Source: Arthrobacter sp. MSA 4-2
GTDB lineage: Bacteria; Actinomycetota; Actinomycetes; Actinomycetales; Micrococcaceae
NCBI RefSeq assembly: GCF_016405885.1
Contig: NZ_JAEKGC010000007.1
Span: 124,001-188,000 of the forward strand
Reading direction: 5' to 3'
DNA: 64,000 nt
Shown here: positions 26,143 through 35,131 of the stretch, one piece after another
How the letters are laid out: every line of letters starts with the position of its first letter
Numbering within the stretch: the first letter of the stretch is position 1
Made by a program: the position numbers and the translations under genes
The notes under the pieces: generated by a model
What the model was told of the DNA's origin: nothing
The model's database searches: none
What the model saw: the letters and a program-made list of their open reading frames with translations, nothing else

Positions 26143-26178
26143 GATGAGTACCCAGCGATGAGTGCCCAACGATGAACA
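26143..26178 (+). repeat. 14-bp tandem repeat after ylxR
   Basis: GATGAGTACCCAGC (26143-26156) is followed by GATGAGTGCCCAAC (26157-26170) and a partial GATGAACA. Twelve of 14 positions agree. It contains the very short frame ATG AGT ACC CAG CGA TGA. It lies in the 152-bp leader before infB. Confidence 0.7.
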
Positions 26179-26258
26179 ATCCGTTGAGCTCTGCATTCGG
26201 CTTCCCGGCTGCCTCGGCAGGCGGGTTCTGCAGTAGGAATTAGACGGTTCGTACCTGA

Positions 26259-26274
26259 CTCGGTGCGGACCGAG
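26259..26274 (+). promoter_or_regulatory. Hairpin directly before the infB ribosome site
   Basis: CTCGGT-GCGG-ACCGAG is a perfect 6-bp stem with a 4-nt loop, ending 2 nt before the CAGGAG ribosome site of infB. Its closeness suggests an effect on translation initiation or mRNA stability. No riboswitch structure was recognised in the rest of the leader. Confidence 0.4.
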
Positions 26275-26285
26275 ACAGGAGAAAT

Positions 26286-29258
26286 GTGGCCAAGGTCCGC
26301 GTACACGAACTCGCAAAAGAGCTCGGTATTACCTCGAAAGATGCAGTAGCAAAACTGCAGGAACTGGGCGAATTCGTCCGTTCCGCCTCCTCAACCATTG
26401 AGGCCCCCGTCGTGAAGAAACTTCGCGGCGCCTTCCCCGCCAACGGTGCATCCAAGACCGCCGCGGCCGCTTCGGCGCCCAAGGCCTCTGCACCGGCACC
26501 GTCAGCGCCGGCCAGCGCGGAGCCCGCACCGGCGGCCCCGTCACCGGAGCCCTCCACCCCCGCAGTTCCCGGCCCCGGCGCCCAGCCGAAGCCGGCAGAC
26601 GCCGAGCAGGCCCCGGCGCAGCAGGCTCCGGCCCCCGCGCAGGAGCAGGCTCCCGCTGCCAGCCCCTCACCGTTCTCCGAGCCGGCCGCCCCGCAGGCAC
26701 CGGCCGGCGACGGCACCCCGGCCGGAAACTCCTCGGCCGCCAAGCCAGGTGCACGTCCGGCACCCCGCACCGCGGCAACCCCTCCTGCGGCAGGCGCGGC
26801 CCGTCCCGGCAGCACCCGCCCCAGTGGCGCACCGCGTCCGGGCAACAACCCCTTCGCCCCCTCACAGGGCATGGGCTCCCGTCGCGGCGACGGCGATCGT
26901 CCGGCCGACCGGACGGGCGACCGTCCCGGTGGCGGACCTCGTCCGGGCAACAACCCGTTCGCACCCTCCCAGGGCATGCCCCGTCCGGGTGGACGCCGTG
27001 ATGACGAGCGCGGACCCCGCCCGGCGGCAGGTCCGGGCGGTCCCCGTCCGGCAGCAGGTGCAGGCGTACCCCGTCCGGCAGCAGGCGCCGGTGGACCCCG
27101 TCCGGGCGCTCCGCGTCCGGGTGCGCCCCGTCCCGCCGGTCCCGGCGGCTCCCGGCCGACCCCGGGCATGATGCCCAACCGCACCGAGCGTCCCGCAGCC
27201 CCCGGCCGCGGCGCGCCCGGAGCGGGTGCAGGGCCGCGCCGCGGTCCCGGTGGAGCCCCGGCCAGCCCCGGTGGAGCCCCCGCAGGCGGCGGTTTCGGCA
27301 AGGGCGGCCGCGGACGCGGCGGCACCGCCGGAGCCTTCGGTAAGGGAGGAGCCGGCCGCGGCAAGCAGCGCAAGTCGAAGCGTGCCAAGCGGCAGGAACT
27401 CGAGCAGATGTCGGCTCCCTCGCTGGGCGGCGTCAGCGTTCCCCGCGGCGACGGAAACACCGTCGTCCGGCTGCGGCGCGGTGCATCGATCACCGACTTC
27501 GCCGACAAGATCGAGGCGAACCCGGCAGCCCTGGTCACCGTGCTCTTCCACCTCGGTGAGATGGCGACGGCGACCCAGTCACTCGACGAGGACACCTTCC
27601 AGGTGCTCGGAACCGAGCTGGGTTACCTGATCCAGGTCGTTTCCCCCGAGGACGAAGAGCGCGAGCTGCTCAGCAGCTTCGACATCGACTTCGATGCCGA
27701 GCTTGAGGCCGAAGGCGACGAGCAGCTTGAGGCCCGTCCTCCGGTTGTTACCGTCATGGGCCACGTCGACCACGGTAAGACGCGCCTCCTTGACGCCATC
27801 CGCAACACCAAGGTTGTCGAGGGCGAGCACGGCGGGATCACCCAGCACATCGGTGCGTACCAGATCCAGCACGAGATGGAGGACTCGGAACGGGCGATCA
27901 CCTTCATCGACACCCCCGGTCACGAGGCGTTCACCGCCATGCGTGCCCGTGGTGCCAGCGTCACCGACATCGCGGTGCTGGTTGTCGCAGCGGACGACGG
28001 CGTCATGCCGCAGACCGTTGAGGCGCTCAACCACGCCCAGGCGGCCAACGTGCCGATCGTCGTCGCTGTGAACAAGATGGATAAGGAAGGCGCGAATCCG
28101 GACAAGGTCAAGGGTCAGCTGACCGAGTACGGCCTGGTTCCCGAGGAGTACGGCGGCGACACCATGTTCGTCCACGTCTCCGCGCTCAAGGGCGACGGCA
28201 TCGACGAGCTGCTCGAAGCGGTCCTGCTGACCGCCGACGCGGCGCTCGACATGCGGGCCAACCCGAACAAGGACGCCCGCGGCATCGCCATCGAGGCAAA
28301 CCTCGACAAGGGCCGCGGCGCCGTTGCGACCGTCCTGGTCCAGTCGGGTACCCTCCGCGTCGGAGACACCATCGTCGCCGGAACTGCCCACGGACGCGTC
28401 CGTGCCATGTTCAACGAAAACGGCGATGTGGTCACCACGGCCGGACCGTCGCGGCCCGTCCAGGTGCTCGGTCTTTCCACAGTGCCGAGGGCAGGCGACA
28501 CGTTCTTCGTCACCGACGACGAGCGCACCGCCCGCCAGATCGCCGAGAAGCGTGAGACCGCTGACCGCAACGCTGCCCTGGCGAAGCGCCGCAAGCGCAT
28601 CAGCCTCGAGGACTTCGACCAGGCCGTGGCCGAGGGCAAGGTTGACACCCTCAACCTCATCCTCAAGGGTGACGTCTCCGGTGCCGTTGAGGCGCTCGAG
28701 GATTCGCTCCTCAAGATCGACGTCGGCGAAGGCGTGCAGCTGCGCGTCATCCACCGCGGCGTCGGCGCCATCACGCAGAACGACGTCAACCTGGCGACCG
28801 TGGACAACGCGATCATCATCGGCTTCAACGTCAAGCCCGCCGAGCGCGTGGCCGACCTGGCCGAGCGTGAAGGCGTGGACATGCGCTTCTACTCCGTCAT
28901 CTATGCAGCCATCGATGACATTGAGCTCGCCCTCAAGGGCATGCTCAAGCCGGAGTACGAGGAGGTCCAGCTCGGCACCGCCGAAGTCCGCGAAGTCTTC
29001 CGTTCCTCGAAGTTCGGAAACATCGCAGGCTCGATCGTCCGCTCGGGGATCATCCGCCGCAACACCAAGGCCCGCGTCCTGCGCGAGGGCAAGGTTATCG
29101 GCGAGGGCCTCACCGTCGACTCGCTCAAGCGGTTCAAGGACGACGTCACCGAGGTCCGGACGGACTTCGAGTGCGGTATCGGCCTTGGGTCCTTCAACGA
29201 CGTCAAGGAAGGCGACACCATCGAGACCTTCGAAATGCGGGAGAAGCCCCGCGTCTAG
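26286..29258 (+). CDS. infB: Translation initiation factor IF-2
   Basis: GTPase that brings fMet-tRNA to the 30S subunit and joins the 50S. 990 residues; GTG start 5 nt after AGGAG. Residues 1-55 are the IF2_N domain ([20 protein letters not shown]). About 58-380 form a long Ala/Pro/Arg/Gly-rich linker with two copies of [13 protein letters not shown] and several RPAAGAG units. G domain from about 485: P-loop GHVDHGKT (492-499), [28 protein letters not shown]. Domains II-IV follow, ending [10 protein letters not shown]. The long linker is typical of actinobacterial IF-2. Confidence 0.98.
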   Translation: MAKVRVHELAKELGITSKDAVAKLQELGEFVRSASSTIEAPVVKKLRGAFPANGASKTAAAASAPKASAPAPSAPASAEPAPAAPSPEPSTPAVPGPGAQPKPADAEQAPAQQAPAPAQEQAPAASPSPFSEPAAPQAPAGDGTPAGNSSAAKPGARPAPRTAATPPAAGAARPGSTRPSGAPRPGNNPFAPSQGMGSRRGDGDRPADRTGDRPGGGPRPGNNPFAPSQGMPRPGGRRDDERGPRPAAGPGGPRPAAGAGVPRPAAGAGGPRPGAPRPGAPRPAGPGGSRPTPGMMPNRTERPAAPGRGAPGAGAGPRRGPGGAPASPGGAPAGGGFGKGGRGRGGTAGAFGKGGAGRGKQRKSKRAKRQELEQMSAPSLGGVSVPRGDGNTVVRLRRGASITDFADKIEANPAALVTVLFHLGEMATATQSLDEDTFQVLGTELGYLIQVVSPEDEERELLSSFDIDFDAELEAEGDEQLEARPPVVTVMGHVDHGKTRLLDAIRNTKVVEGEHGGITQHIGAYQIQHEMEDSERAITFIDTPGHEAFTAMRARGASVTDIAVLVVAADDGVMPQTVEALNHAQAANVPIVVAVNKMDKEGANPDKVKGQLTEYGLVPEEYGGDTMFVHVSALKGDGIDELLEAVLLTADAALDMRANPNKDARGIAIEANLDKGRGAVATVLVQSGTLRVGDTIVAGTAHGRVRAMFNENGDVVTTAGPSRPVQVLGLSTVPRAGDTFFVTDDERTARQIAEKRETADRNAALAKRRKRISLEDFDQAVAEGKVDTLNLILKGDVSGAVEALEDSLLKIDVGEGVQLRVIHRGVGAITQNDVNLATVDNAIIIGFNVKPAERVADLAEREGVDMRFYSVIYAAIDDIELALKGMLKPEYEEVQLGTAEVREVFRSSKFGNIAGSIVRSGIIRRNTKARVLREGKVIGEGLTVDSLKRFKDDVTEVRTDFECGIGLGSFNDVKEGDTIETFEMREKPRV

Positions 29259-29266
29259 CAGGTAGC

Positions 29267-29328
29267 ACAGCGCAGGCGCTCCGGGATCCGGGGCGCCTGT
29301 GCTGTCCGCCGGCCGTTCCGCGGCCGGC
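29267..29328 (+). terminator. Two tandem hairpins after infB
   Basis: The first is an 18-bp stem (29267-29284 with 29288-29305, loop GAT), paired throughout if two G-U pairs are allowed. The second is GCCGGCCG (29308-29315) with CGGCCGGC (29321-29328). No T run follows. They fill the gap before rbfA and are probably a terminator or a stability/processing element that lowers rbfA output. Confidence 0.75.
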
Positions 29329-29367
29329 TCAACGTTTCAGCAGACCAGAGCAACAGGAGGAAGAGTA

Positions 29368-29826
29368 ATGGCAGATCCGGCACGCGCTGCGCGGCTCGCA
29401 CAGCGGATCAAGGTGATTGTCGCCGAGGCTCTCCGCCGCAGGGTCAAGGATCCACGGCTCGAAGCAGTGACCCTGACCGATGCACGCGTCACCAACGACC
29501 TCCAGCACGCCACCCTCTACTACACGGTGCTCGGTGACGAGGACGAGCAGCAGGCCACCCGGGCGGCCCTCGAGTCCGCCCGCGGCATCCTGCGCGCCGA
29601 AGTCGGCAAGAACATCACGGCCCGGCTCACGCCGACGCTCGAGTTCGTTCCCGATGAGATTCCGGTGAACGCTGGCCATCTCGAGGAGCTCCTCCGGAAG
29701 GCCCGCGAACGCGACGCTGAAGTGGCGGCCATCGCCCAGGGCGCCGAATTCGCCGGCGACGCCGACCCGTACCGCACCGCCGAGGAGCGCGACGAGGAGT
29801 CAACCGAGGCTCCGCGCGGGCTCTAG
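29368..29826 (+). CDS. rbfA: 30S ribosome-binding factor RbfA
   Basis: 152 residues. A single KH-like domain with RLAQRIKVIVAEALRRRVKD, AVTLTDARVTNDLQHATLYY and RLTPTLEFVPDEIPVNA, the last being the family's C-terminal signature. It binds maturing 30S particles near helix 1 of 16S rRNA and is needed for late assembly and cold growth in E. coli. ATG at 29368 has a strong CAGGAGGAAGAG ribosome site. The tail of about 30 residues is acidic (EERDEESTEA). Three hairpins follow before the convergent aminotransferase. Confidence 0.95.
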   Translation: MADPARAARLAQRIKVIVAEALRRRVKDPRLEAVTLTDARVTNDLQHATLYYTVLGDEDEQQATRAALESARGILRAEVGKNITARLTPTLEFVPDEIPVNAGHLEELLRKARERDAEVAAIAQGAEFAGDADPYRTAEERDEESTEAPRGL

Positions 29827-29844
29827 GGTCACCGCAGGATTGAG

Positions 29845-29930
29845 GGCCGGGTACACCCGGCCGAACCGGTGCCCGCCTCCGGGCACACAGAAGAAGCAGT
29901 TGACCCTTGGTCAGCTGCTTTTTCTGTGTG
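29845..29930. terminator. Triple-hairpin bidirectional terminator between rbfA and the aminotransferase
   Basis: Three stems follow one another: GGCCGGGT-AC-ACCCGGCC (29845-29862); GTGCCCG-CCTC-CGGGCAC (29869-29886); and a 21-bp stem pairing 29884-29904 with 29910-29930 around loop CCTTG, with only two G-U pairs. The last includes TTTTT on its right arm and AAGAA on the left, so it can work in both directions. Its right arm contains the stop codon and last codons of the minus-strand aminotransferase. Stems two and three share three bases and may exclude each other. Confidence 0.85.
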
Positions 29931-31086
29931 GGAGGCGGCTGAGGCCCTCGACCAGCGCGTCGGTCTCGGTGCACAGGGCGATCCGGACCCAGCCCTCACC
30001 CCCGGATCCGAACGCCGTTCCCGGCGCCAGCGCCACCCCGCGGGTCTCCAGCAGGGAAGCGACCCACGCCCGGACATCGCCGCCGGAGGCGTGGGAAACA
30101 TCGGCCCACAGGTAGAACGCCCCCTGGGCCGGCAGGTACGGGATATTGAGCTCCCGGAGCACCGCCGTGGCCGCGTCCCGGTTCTTCCGGTAGTGCGCCA
30201 GGGCGTCGACCACGTAGTCCTGAGGCCCGGTCAGCGCGGCGAGGGCGCCGTACTGGGACGGCGCGGAAACGCAGGAGACGGTGGCCTCCATGATGTTGTT
30301 GAGCAGCGGCTCCATGCCGGGCGGGGTGACCAGGGCGCCTATCCGCAGCCCGGTCAGGCCGTAGGTCTTCGACAGGGTCAGGGAGGTGAAGACCCTCGGG
30401 CTGCCGGCCTCCGCGGGGGCCTCGGGGCCGCCCGCGTCGAAGCGTGCCGGGCTCACATGCTCGACGTCGAAGGTGAACGCCTCGTAGCACTCATCGGAGA
30501 GGATCCACAGGTCCCGCCGCCGCGCGAGGTCCACCAGCGCCCGGGTCAGGTCGGCGTCGAACACGGCGCCGAGCGGGTTCGACGGCGAGTTGAGGACGAG
30601 CATCCGGGTGCGCGGGGTCACCAGCGCCTCGAGGTCCTCGATGCGCGGCTGGAAGCCGTTGTCCGGCAGCAGCGGGTAGGGGACGGCGACGGCGTGCACC
30701 AGCCCCGCCGTCATGGGGTAGGTGGGATAGCCGGGGTTGGGGATGAGCACCTCGTCGCCGGGCCCGAGGAGGGTGCTCATCGCCAGGTGCAGCCCCTGCT
30801 GGGCGCCGGCGGTCACGTAGACCTGCGAGGGATCCACGGCCACGCCGTTGTGCTCGAGGAACCGGGCGGCGAAGGCCTCCCGCAGCGGTGCGATGCCCGC
30901 ATTGGGCGTGTAGTTGGTCTCGTCTCGGTCCAGGGCCGCCATCGAGGCCTCAAGCACGTGCCGGGCGACGGTGAACCCGGGCTCGCCGATGCTCAGCACG
31001 ATGGAGTGCGGGGTGGCCCATGCAGCCTGGGTGATCTCGCGGATCTGGTTGACCGGAACTCGGCGGGCGTGGGCGGCGGGAAGCAT
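29911..31086 (-). CDS. PLP-dependent class I aminotransferase
   Basis: 391 residues, fold type I. Seen motifs are SIGEPGFTVARHV and NYTPNAGIAPLREAFAAR, AGAQQGLHLAMSTLL, PNPGYPTYP, NSPSNPLGAVFD and SDECYEAFTFD. The PLP lysine is in SLSKTYGLTGLRIGAL-type context (SLTLSKTYGLTGLRIGALV). Relatives include aspartate/aromatic aminotransferases and N-succinyldiaminopimelate aminotransferase; with dapA, dapB and dapF elsewhere in this window a lysine-pathway role is possible but not shown. A TAGCAT -10 box ends 6 nt before the ATG, so the mRNA is probably leaderless. Confidence 0.87.
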   Translation of the reverse strand: MLPAAHARRVPVNQIREITQAAWATPHSIVLSIGEPGFTVARHVLEASMAALDRDETNYTPNAGIAPLREAFAARFLEHNGVAVDPSQVYVTAGAQQGLHLAMSTLLGPGDEVLIPNPGYPTYPMTAGLVHAVAVPYPLLPDNGFQPRIEDLEALVTPRTRMLVLNSPSNPLGAVFDADLTRALVDLARRRDLWILSDECYEAFTFDVEHVSPARFDAGGPEAPAEAGSPRVFTSLTLSKTYGLTGLRIGALVTPPGMEPLLNNIMEATVSCVSAPSQYGALAALTGPQDYVVDALAHYRKNRDAATAVLRELNIPYLPAQGAFYLWADVSHASGGDVRAWVASLLETRGVALAPGTAFGSGGEGWVRIALCTETDALVEGLSRLPHRKSS

Positions 31087-31092
31087 AGGGGA

Positions 31093-31098
31093 ATGCTA
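31093..31098 (-). promoter_or_regulatory. -10 box of the aminotransferase gene (leaderless)
   Basis: Minus-strand TAGCAT ends 6 nt before the ATG at 31086. No ribosome site precedes that ATG. Confidence 0.5.
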
Positions 31099-31158
31099 TC
31101 GCCTGCGCTGCGCCGCGCGGGCGGCACCGGTCGGCGGGGAGCGCCCAGGGCTTCGCCC

Positions 31159-31164
31159 TATACT
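31159..31164 (+). promoter_or_regulatory. -10 box of truB (leaderless)
   Basis: TATACT, a near-consensus -10, ends 7 nt before the GTG at 31172. The GGGAGG just before the GTG is too close to act as a normal ribosome site. Confidence 0.5.
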
Positions 31165-31171
31165 GGGAGGC

Positions 31172-32074
31172 GTGAATTCCGGGCAGGTCCACTCAGGGCT
31201 GATAATCGTGGACAAGCCCCAGGGCTGGACCAGCCATGACGTCGTTGGACGCATGCGCCGGCTGGCAGGCACCCGCAAGGTCGGCCACGCCGGCACCCTC
31301 GACCCGATGGCCACCGGCGTGCTGGTGATCGGCGTCAACCGCGCCACCCGGCTGCTCACCTACATCGTGGGCACCGACAAGACCTACACCGCCACCATCC
31401 GGTTGGGCCAGTCGACGATCACCGACGACGCCGAAGGCGAGATCACCGGAGGCAGCATCGCGGCCGCCATCACCCCCGAGGACATCTCCGCCGGCGTGCT
31501 CGCGCTTACCGGGACGATCTCCCAGGTGCCCAGCAGCGTCAGCGCCATCAAGGTCAAGGGCCAGCGGGCCTACGCCCGGGTGCGCTCCGGGGAGGACGTC
31601 CAGCTTGAGGCCCGGTCCGTCACGGTCTCACGGTTCGAAGTCCACGACATCCGCCGCGTCAACGGCGGACGGCAGCAGGACGTCGACGTCACTGTCGAGT
31701 GCAGCTCCGGCACCTACATCCGCGCCCTCGCCCGGGACCTCGGGACTGCCCTGGGGGTGGGCGGGCATCTCACCGCGCTGCGGCGCACCCGGGTGGGCCC
31801 CTACACCATCGAGCAGGCCTCCACCCTTGACCAGCTTGCCGAAAAGCTGACGCTGCTTGAGCTCGACGACGCCGGGCGCGCCCTGTTCCCGGTGCGGGAG
31901 CTCAGCGCCGCCGAGGCCGACGACGTCTCCCACGGCCGGAAGATCCCCGCCGGGCAGGATGGCGGGCCCGTGGCCGCCTACTCGCCTGAAGGAACCCTCG
32001 TAGCCCTGCTCGAGAACCGCGGCCAGGATGCCCGGGCCCTGCTGGTCTTCGCGCCCGGAAACGGTCCGGCGTGA
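31172..32074 (+). CDS. truB: tRNA pseudouridine(55) synthase TruB
   Basis: Makes the universal pseudouridine in the T loop of tRNA. 300 residues. N-terminal catalytic domain with LIIVDKPQGWTSHDVVGRMR and VGHAGTLDPMATGVLVIG, in which Asp44 is the catalytic aspartate. AIKVKGQRAYARVRSGEDV and VECSSGTYIRALARDLG (motif III, conserved Arg) follow. The C-terminal domain of about 60 residues is the actinobacterial type. GTG start at 31172 with its own promoter. The stop overlaps the next gene as TGATG, giving an operon with two small membrane-protein genes. Confidence 0.96.
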   Translation: MNSGQVHSGLIIVDKPQGWTSHDVVGRMRRLAGTRKVGHAGTLDPMATGVLVIGVNRATRLLTYIVGTDKTYTATIRLGQSTITDDAEGEITGGSIAAAITPEDISAGVLALTGTISQVPSSVSAIKVKGQRAYARVRSGEDVQLEARSVTVSRFEVHDIRRVNGGRQQDVDVTVECSSGTYIRALARDLGTALGVGGHLTALRRTRVGPYTIEQASTLDQLAEKLTLLELDDAGRALFPVRELSAAEADDVSHGRKIPAGQDGGPVAAYSPEGTLVALLENRGQDARALLVFAPGNGPA

Positions 32075-32442
32075 TGGACGGGTTCCTCCTGGCGGGCTCG
32101 GTGATCGGCGTCGTCTCCGCCCTGCTGTGCATCGGGGCGGCGCTGCTGCGCCAGCCCCCGAACGACATCACCATCCTCTCCGTGGCCGCCGTCGAGCTGT
32201 TCTTGCTCGTCTATGCCGTGGCCGCCGGCGTACGGCAGGCCGGAGGAGAGCCGGTGCTCGGCGAGGCCTGGGAGTTCTGGGGCTACCTCCTGACGGCCCT
32301 TGTCCTGCCGGTCGGTGCCTTCTGGTGGGCGATCCTCGAGCGGAGCCGCTGGAGCAATCTCGTGCTGGCCGCCGCCGGGCTCGCCGTATTTGTAATGCTG
32401 GTTCGAATGGAGCAGATTTGGGACGGAGTGGCAGGACTGTGA
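32074..32442 (+). CDS. Small integral membrane protein of unknown function
   Basis: 122 residues, mostly hydrophobic, with about four membrane helices (near 4-24, 33-52, 70-88 and 95-112). The loop after helix 1 reads LLRQPPNDITILSVAAVELF, and a charged turn LERSRWSN precedes the last helix. The overall shape and size recall small transporter subunits, but no signature could be recognised. The ATG overlaps the truB stop, and the stop overlaps the next GTG, so all three genes are translationally coupled. Confidence 0.65.
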   Translation: MDGFLLAGSVIGVVSALLCIGAALLRQPPNDITILSVAAVELFLLVYAVAAGVRQAGGEPVLGEAWEFWGYLLTALVLPVGAFWWAILERSRWSNLVLAAAGLAVFVMLVRMEQIWDGVAGL

Positions 32443-32942
32443 AGCACACCGGAAGCGGGGGAGCCGGCGGCCCCGGAAACGCAGGGACGCCCTCCGGCGG
32501 CGGCGCCAACCCCGCCGGCCGTTCCGACGGGGGAGGGGACAGCCGGCGGACTCACGGCCCGGGCCGGCTGCTGATTGCCGTCTACGGGATCTTCGCCCTG
32601 GCCGCCTCCGCACGGGCCGCCTTCCAGATCGCCACCAAGTTTTCCGAGGCACCGCTGGCCTACCTGCTGACCGCCTGCGCGGCCGCCGTCTACGTCCTCG
32701 CGACCGTCTCGCTGGCCCGGCCCGGCGCCCACTGGTACCGGATCTCTGTCGCCGCAGTCAGCGTCGAACTCATCGGCGTGCTGGCCGTGGGCAGCTTCAG
32801 CCTCCTCGACCCGCAGGCCTTCCCCGCCGACACGGTGTGGTCCGCCTTCGGCCAGGGCTACGGCTACGTCCCCCTGATCCTTCCGGTCCTCGGCCTGGCC
32901 TGGCTGTACCGCAACCGGCCAGCGGCCCCCGTCGCCGCGTAG
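32439..32942 (+). CDS. Four-helix membrane protein of unknown function
   Basis: 167 residues. A disordered Gly/Ser/Pro/His-rich N-terminus of about 45 residues (GGAGGPGNAGTPSGGGANPA) precedes four hydrophobic helices (about 45-65, 72-95, 105-125 and 138-158). GRLLIAVYGIFALAASARA begins the membrane part, and WLYRNRPA ends it on the basic side. GTG start overlaps the upstream stop (GTGA). Proteins of this shape are common beside truB in Arthrobacter-type genomes as far as I recall. No function is proposed. Confidence 0.65.
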   Translation: MKHTGSGGAGGPGNAGTPSGGGANPAGRSDGGGDSRRTHGPGRLLIAVYGIFALAASARAAFQIATKFSEAPLAYLLTACAAAVYVLATVSLARPGAHWYRISVAAVSVELIGVLAVGSFSLLDPQAFPADTVWSAFGQGYGYVPLILPVLGLAWLYRNRPAAPVAA

Positions 32943-33084
32943 GCGGCACCGCCCTCAGCCCGGCAGCTGCCCGGATCCGCGTCCCACGGACCGACCCACC
33001 GGGCACCCCCAAGATCGCCCTTTCCGGTCCCTGTGCTGCGTGAGAGTATTGCGGCAGGAGCAGCAAAGACAGCGAGGAAGCGCC

Positions 33085-33810
33085 ATGAGCACGAACATCC
33101 CGGACCCGCACGGCCGGCCGGGGACCAACACCCCGGGCTCGGCGGCTTCAGCATCCAGCGCGGGATCGACCGGCACCGGTCCGGTCAGCGGCGGAACCGG
33201 CAGCGGTCCGGCCGGAACCCCGCCCGTCACCCGGCCGCCCTCCACGCCGGCGCCGTCCCGCACCGCGGCCGGTCCGGCCAAGGAAGGGACGGCCAAGGAC
33301 GGGACCACGAAAGAGGGGACCACGAAAGAGGGGACCACGAGGGACCAGACCAAGACCAGGGAGGGCGCCAAGCCCCGCGAGGGGATCGGCGGCAGCGACT
33401 GGAGCATGTTCCGCACCGTCGTCGTCCTCGTCGGCCTGATCCTCGCCGGCTTCGGCGCCTACTACCTGATCCTCGGCACCGCCGGCCTTCCCGACACCGA
33501 CGCCCGGCCCGTCAACCCGACCCTCGAGAACCAGTTCCGCTTCTTCTCCGCCATGATGGTCGGCGTGGGGGCCGCCTTCGTCACCATCGCCGTGAAGTTC
33601 CAATGGGCCAACATGCTCTGGCTGGTCTGCCTCATGGTCTTCGCCGGAGGCATCGGCAGGGTGCTGTCCTGGGCGTTCTCGGGAACCCCCCACTACCTGC
33701 TGATCATCCTCATGGTCGTTGAGCTCGCCTTCCCAGCCGCCCTGCTGGTGTGGCACAAGTACATCACCAAGACCACCCAAATGCGGAAGGACTTCAGCTC
33801 CCGCAGCTGA
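33085..33810 (+). CDS. DUF4345-type membrane protein with long disordered N-terminus
   Basis: 241 residues. Residues 1-108 are low-complexity, Gly/Thr/Pro then Lys/Glu/Thr-rich, including three TKEGTT-like repeats (GTTKEGTTKEGTT). The remainder has four membrane helices and the DUF4345 pattern: GFGAYYLILGTAGLP, ENQFRFFSAMMVGVGAAF, FAGGIGRVLSWAFSGTP and a C-terminal LLVWHKY. Function of DUF4345 is unknown. ATG at 33085 has GAGGAAG upstream. It stands between the truB operon and ribF, with 142 nt before it and 190 nt after it. Confidence 0.78.
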   Translation: MSTNIPDPHGRPGTNTPGSAASASSAGSTGTGPVSGGTGSGPAGTPPVTRPPSTPAPSRTAAGPAKEGTAKDGTTKEGTTKEGTTRDQTKTREGAKPREGIGGSDWSMFRTVVVLVGLILAGFGAYYLILGTAGLPDTDARPVNPTLENQFRFFSAMMVGVGAAFVTIAVKFQWANMLWLVCLMVFAGGIGRVLSWAFSGTPHYLLIILMVVELAFPAALLVWHKYITKTTQMRKDFSSRS

Positions 33811-33852
33811 TGCCCGTGACGGCACTTTCCCCTGATCCTGCCCTGCGGCTTC

Positions 33853-33885
33853 TGCGAAGCTTTTCTGCGGCATTTGCGAAGCTTT
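33853..33885 (+). repeat. Direct repeat TGCGAAGCTTT upstream of ribF
   Basis: TGCGAAGCTTT occurs at 33853-33863 and 33875-33885, exactly two helical turns apart (22 bp). Each contains the palindrome GAAGCTTT/C. It lies about 120 nt before ribF and could be a regulator-binding pair. A weak -10, AATAAT, is at 33924-33929. No FMN riboswitch features are present. Confidence 0.4.
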
Positions 33886-34000
33886 CCTCCGGCAAACGTG
33901 AAATGGCGGAGCGCGTTATCGGCAATAATGGACAGTGGCGCTGCAGGGAACCGGACGCTCCGGCCCGCGCCGCGGAAAGCCGCAACGGCGAAGGAGATGC

Positions 34001-34996
34001 GTGTTCTACTGGAGAGACCTTGCCGATGTGCCCCACGATTTCGGCCCGTCGGTCCTCACGCTCGGCAACTTCGACGGCGTCCACCGGGGACACCAGCGCG
34101 TGCTGGAGCACCTGGTTGAGGCGGCGCGGAAGCGCGACGCCGCGGCCGTCGCGATCTCCTTCGATCCGCACCCCGCCCAGGTCCACCGCCCCGACAGCGC
34201 ACCGGCCCTGATCATGGGGCTCGAGGACCGGGTGCACACGCTGGCCGAGACTGGCATCGACGGCGTCCTGATGATGCACTACACCCTCGACCTCGCCTCC
34301 TACACCCCCGAGGAGTTCGTCGAGAAGGTCCTCGTGAACTCGCTCCACGCCTGCGCCGTCGTCATCGGCCATGACGTGCGTTTTGGGCGGGGCAACAGCG
34401 GCGACCTCGAGACGATGCGCGCCCTGGGCCACCGGTTCGGCTTCGAGGTCCTCGCCATCGACGACTTCGCGGCCAGCGTGCCCCTGGCCACCGGCCAGGG
34501 CGAGGCAACGCGCCGCTGCTCCTCGACCTGGGTGCGGGAATCGCTTGACGCCGGGGACGTGGAAACCGCGGCCCGGATCCTCGGACGCCCGCACCGGATG
34601 CGCGGCGAGGTCGTCCACGGCGCGAAACGGGGAAGGGAGATGGGCTTTCCGACGGCCAACCTCTCGAACGACGCCGAGGGCTACGTCCCGGCCGACGGCA
34701 TCTATGCCGGCTGGCTCGTCGATGAATCGGGCACCCGGTGGCCCGCCGCCATCTCTGTCGGATCGAACCCGACCTTCGACGGTGTCACCCGGCAGGTCGA
34801 GGCGCACGTCATCGACCGTCCGGAGGAGGAGATCTCGGCCTTCAACCTGTACGGGCAGAGGATTGTCGTCGAGTTTCTCCAGCGGCTGCGGGGCCAGGTC
34901 ACCTACACCGGACCGGAGGCGCTGGCCGAGCAGATGTCCCTCGACGTGGACCGCTCGCGGCAGGTGCTTTCGACAGATCTGCAGGCCAGCGGCTAA
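34001..34996 (+). CDS. ribF: Bifunctional riboflavin kinase/FAD synthetase
   Basis: Phosphorylates riboflavin to FMN and adenylylates FMN to FAD. 331 residues. The N-terminal FMN adenylyltransferase domain starts LTLGNFDGVHRGHQ (about 20-33, the nucleotidyltransferase GxFDGxHxGH motif) and includes IGHDVRFGRGNSGD and STWVRESLDAGDVE. The C-terminal riboflavin kinase domain has MGFPTANLS, DGIYAGWLVD and SVGSNPTFDG. GTG start at 34001 has AAGGAGA 3 nt upstream. The truB-ribF-rpsO-pnp order is widespread. A T-tailed hairpin follows. Confidence 0.96.
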   Translation: MFYWRDLADVPHDFGPSVLTLGNFDGVHRGHQRVLEHLVEAARKRDAAAVAISFDPHPAQVHRPDSAPALIMGLEDRVHTLAETGIDGVLMMHYTLDLASYTPEEFVEKVLVNSLHACAVVIGHDVRFGRGNSGDLETMRALGHRFGFEVLAIDDFAASVPLATGQGEATRRCSSTWVRESLDAGDVETAARILGRPHRMRGEVVHGAKRGREMGFPTANLSNDAEGYVPADGIYAGWLVDESGTRWPAAISVGSNPTFDGVTRQVEAHVIDRPEEEISAFNLYGQRIVVEFLQRLRGQVTYTGPEALAEQMSLDVDRSRQVLSTDLQASG

Positions 34997-35009
34997 ACTG
35001 GAGGCTGAG

Positions 35010-35041
35010 ATCCGGCTGCAGTCCGTGGTGGCTGGATTTTT
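35010..35041 (+). terminator. Rho-independent terminator of ribF
   Basis: ATCCGGCT (35010-35017) pairs with GGCTGGAT (35030-35037) with two G-U pairs across a 12-nt loop, followed by TTTTT. One of the few classic T-tailed terminators in the window. Confidence 0.7.
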
Positions 35042-35131
35042 GTGTGTCAGGCATTCGCGCGGTCCGCTCCGGCGGACGGTCCGGCAGCCGGCCGAAACCT
35101 CTTATTCACGGTACAACTCTAGGAGTTACAC

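Noticed and set aside
26460-27370. Repetitive sequence resembling a mobile or satellite element in infB
   Set aside because: It is the in-frame Ala/Pro/Arg/Gly linker expected in actinobacterial IF-2; the G-domain reading frame is continuous.
33811-34000. Possible FMN riboswitch upstream of ribF
   Set aside because: None of the conserved RFN junction sequences was found; only a pair of TGCGAAGCTTT repeats and a weak -10.
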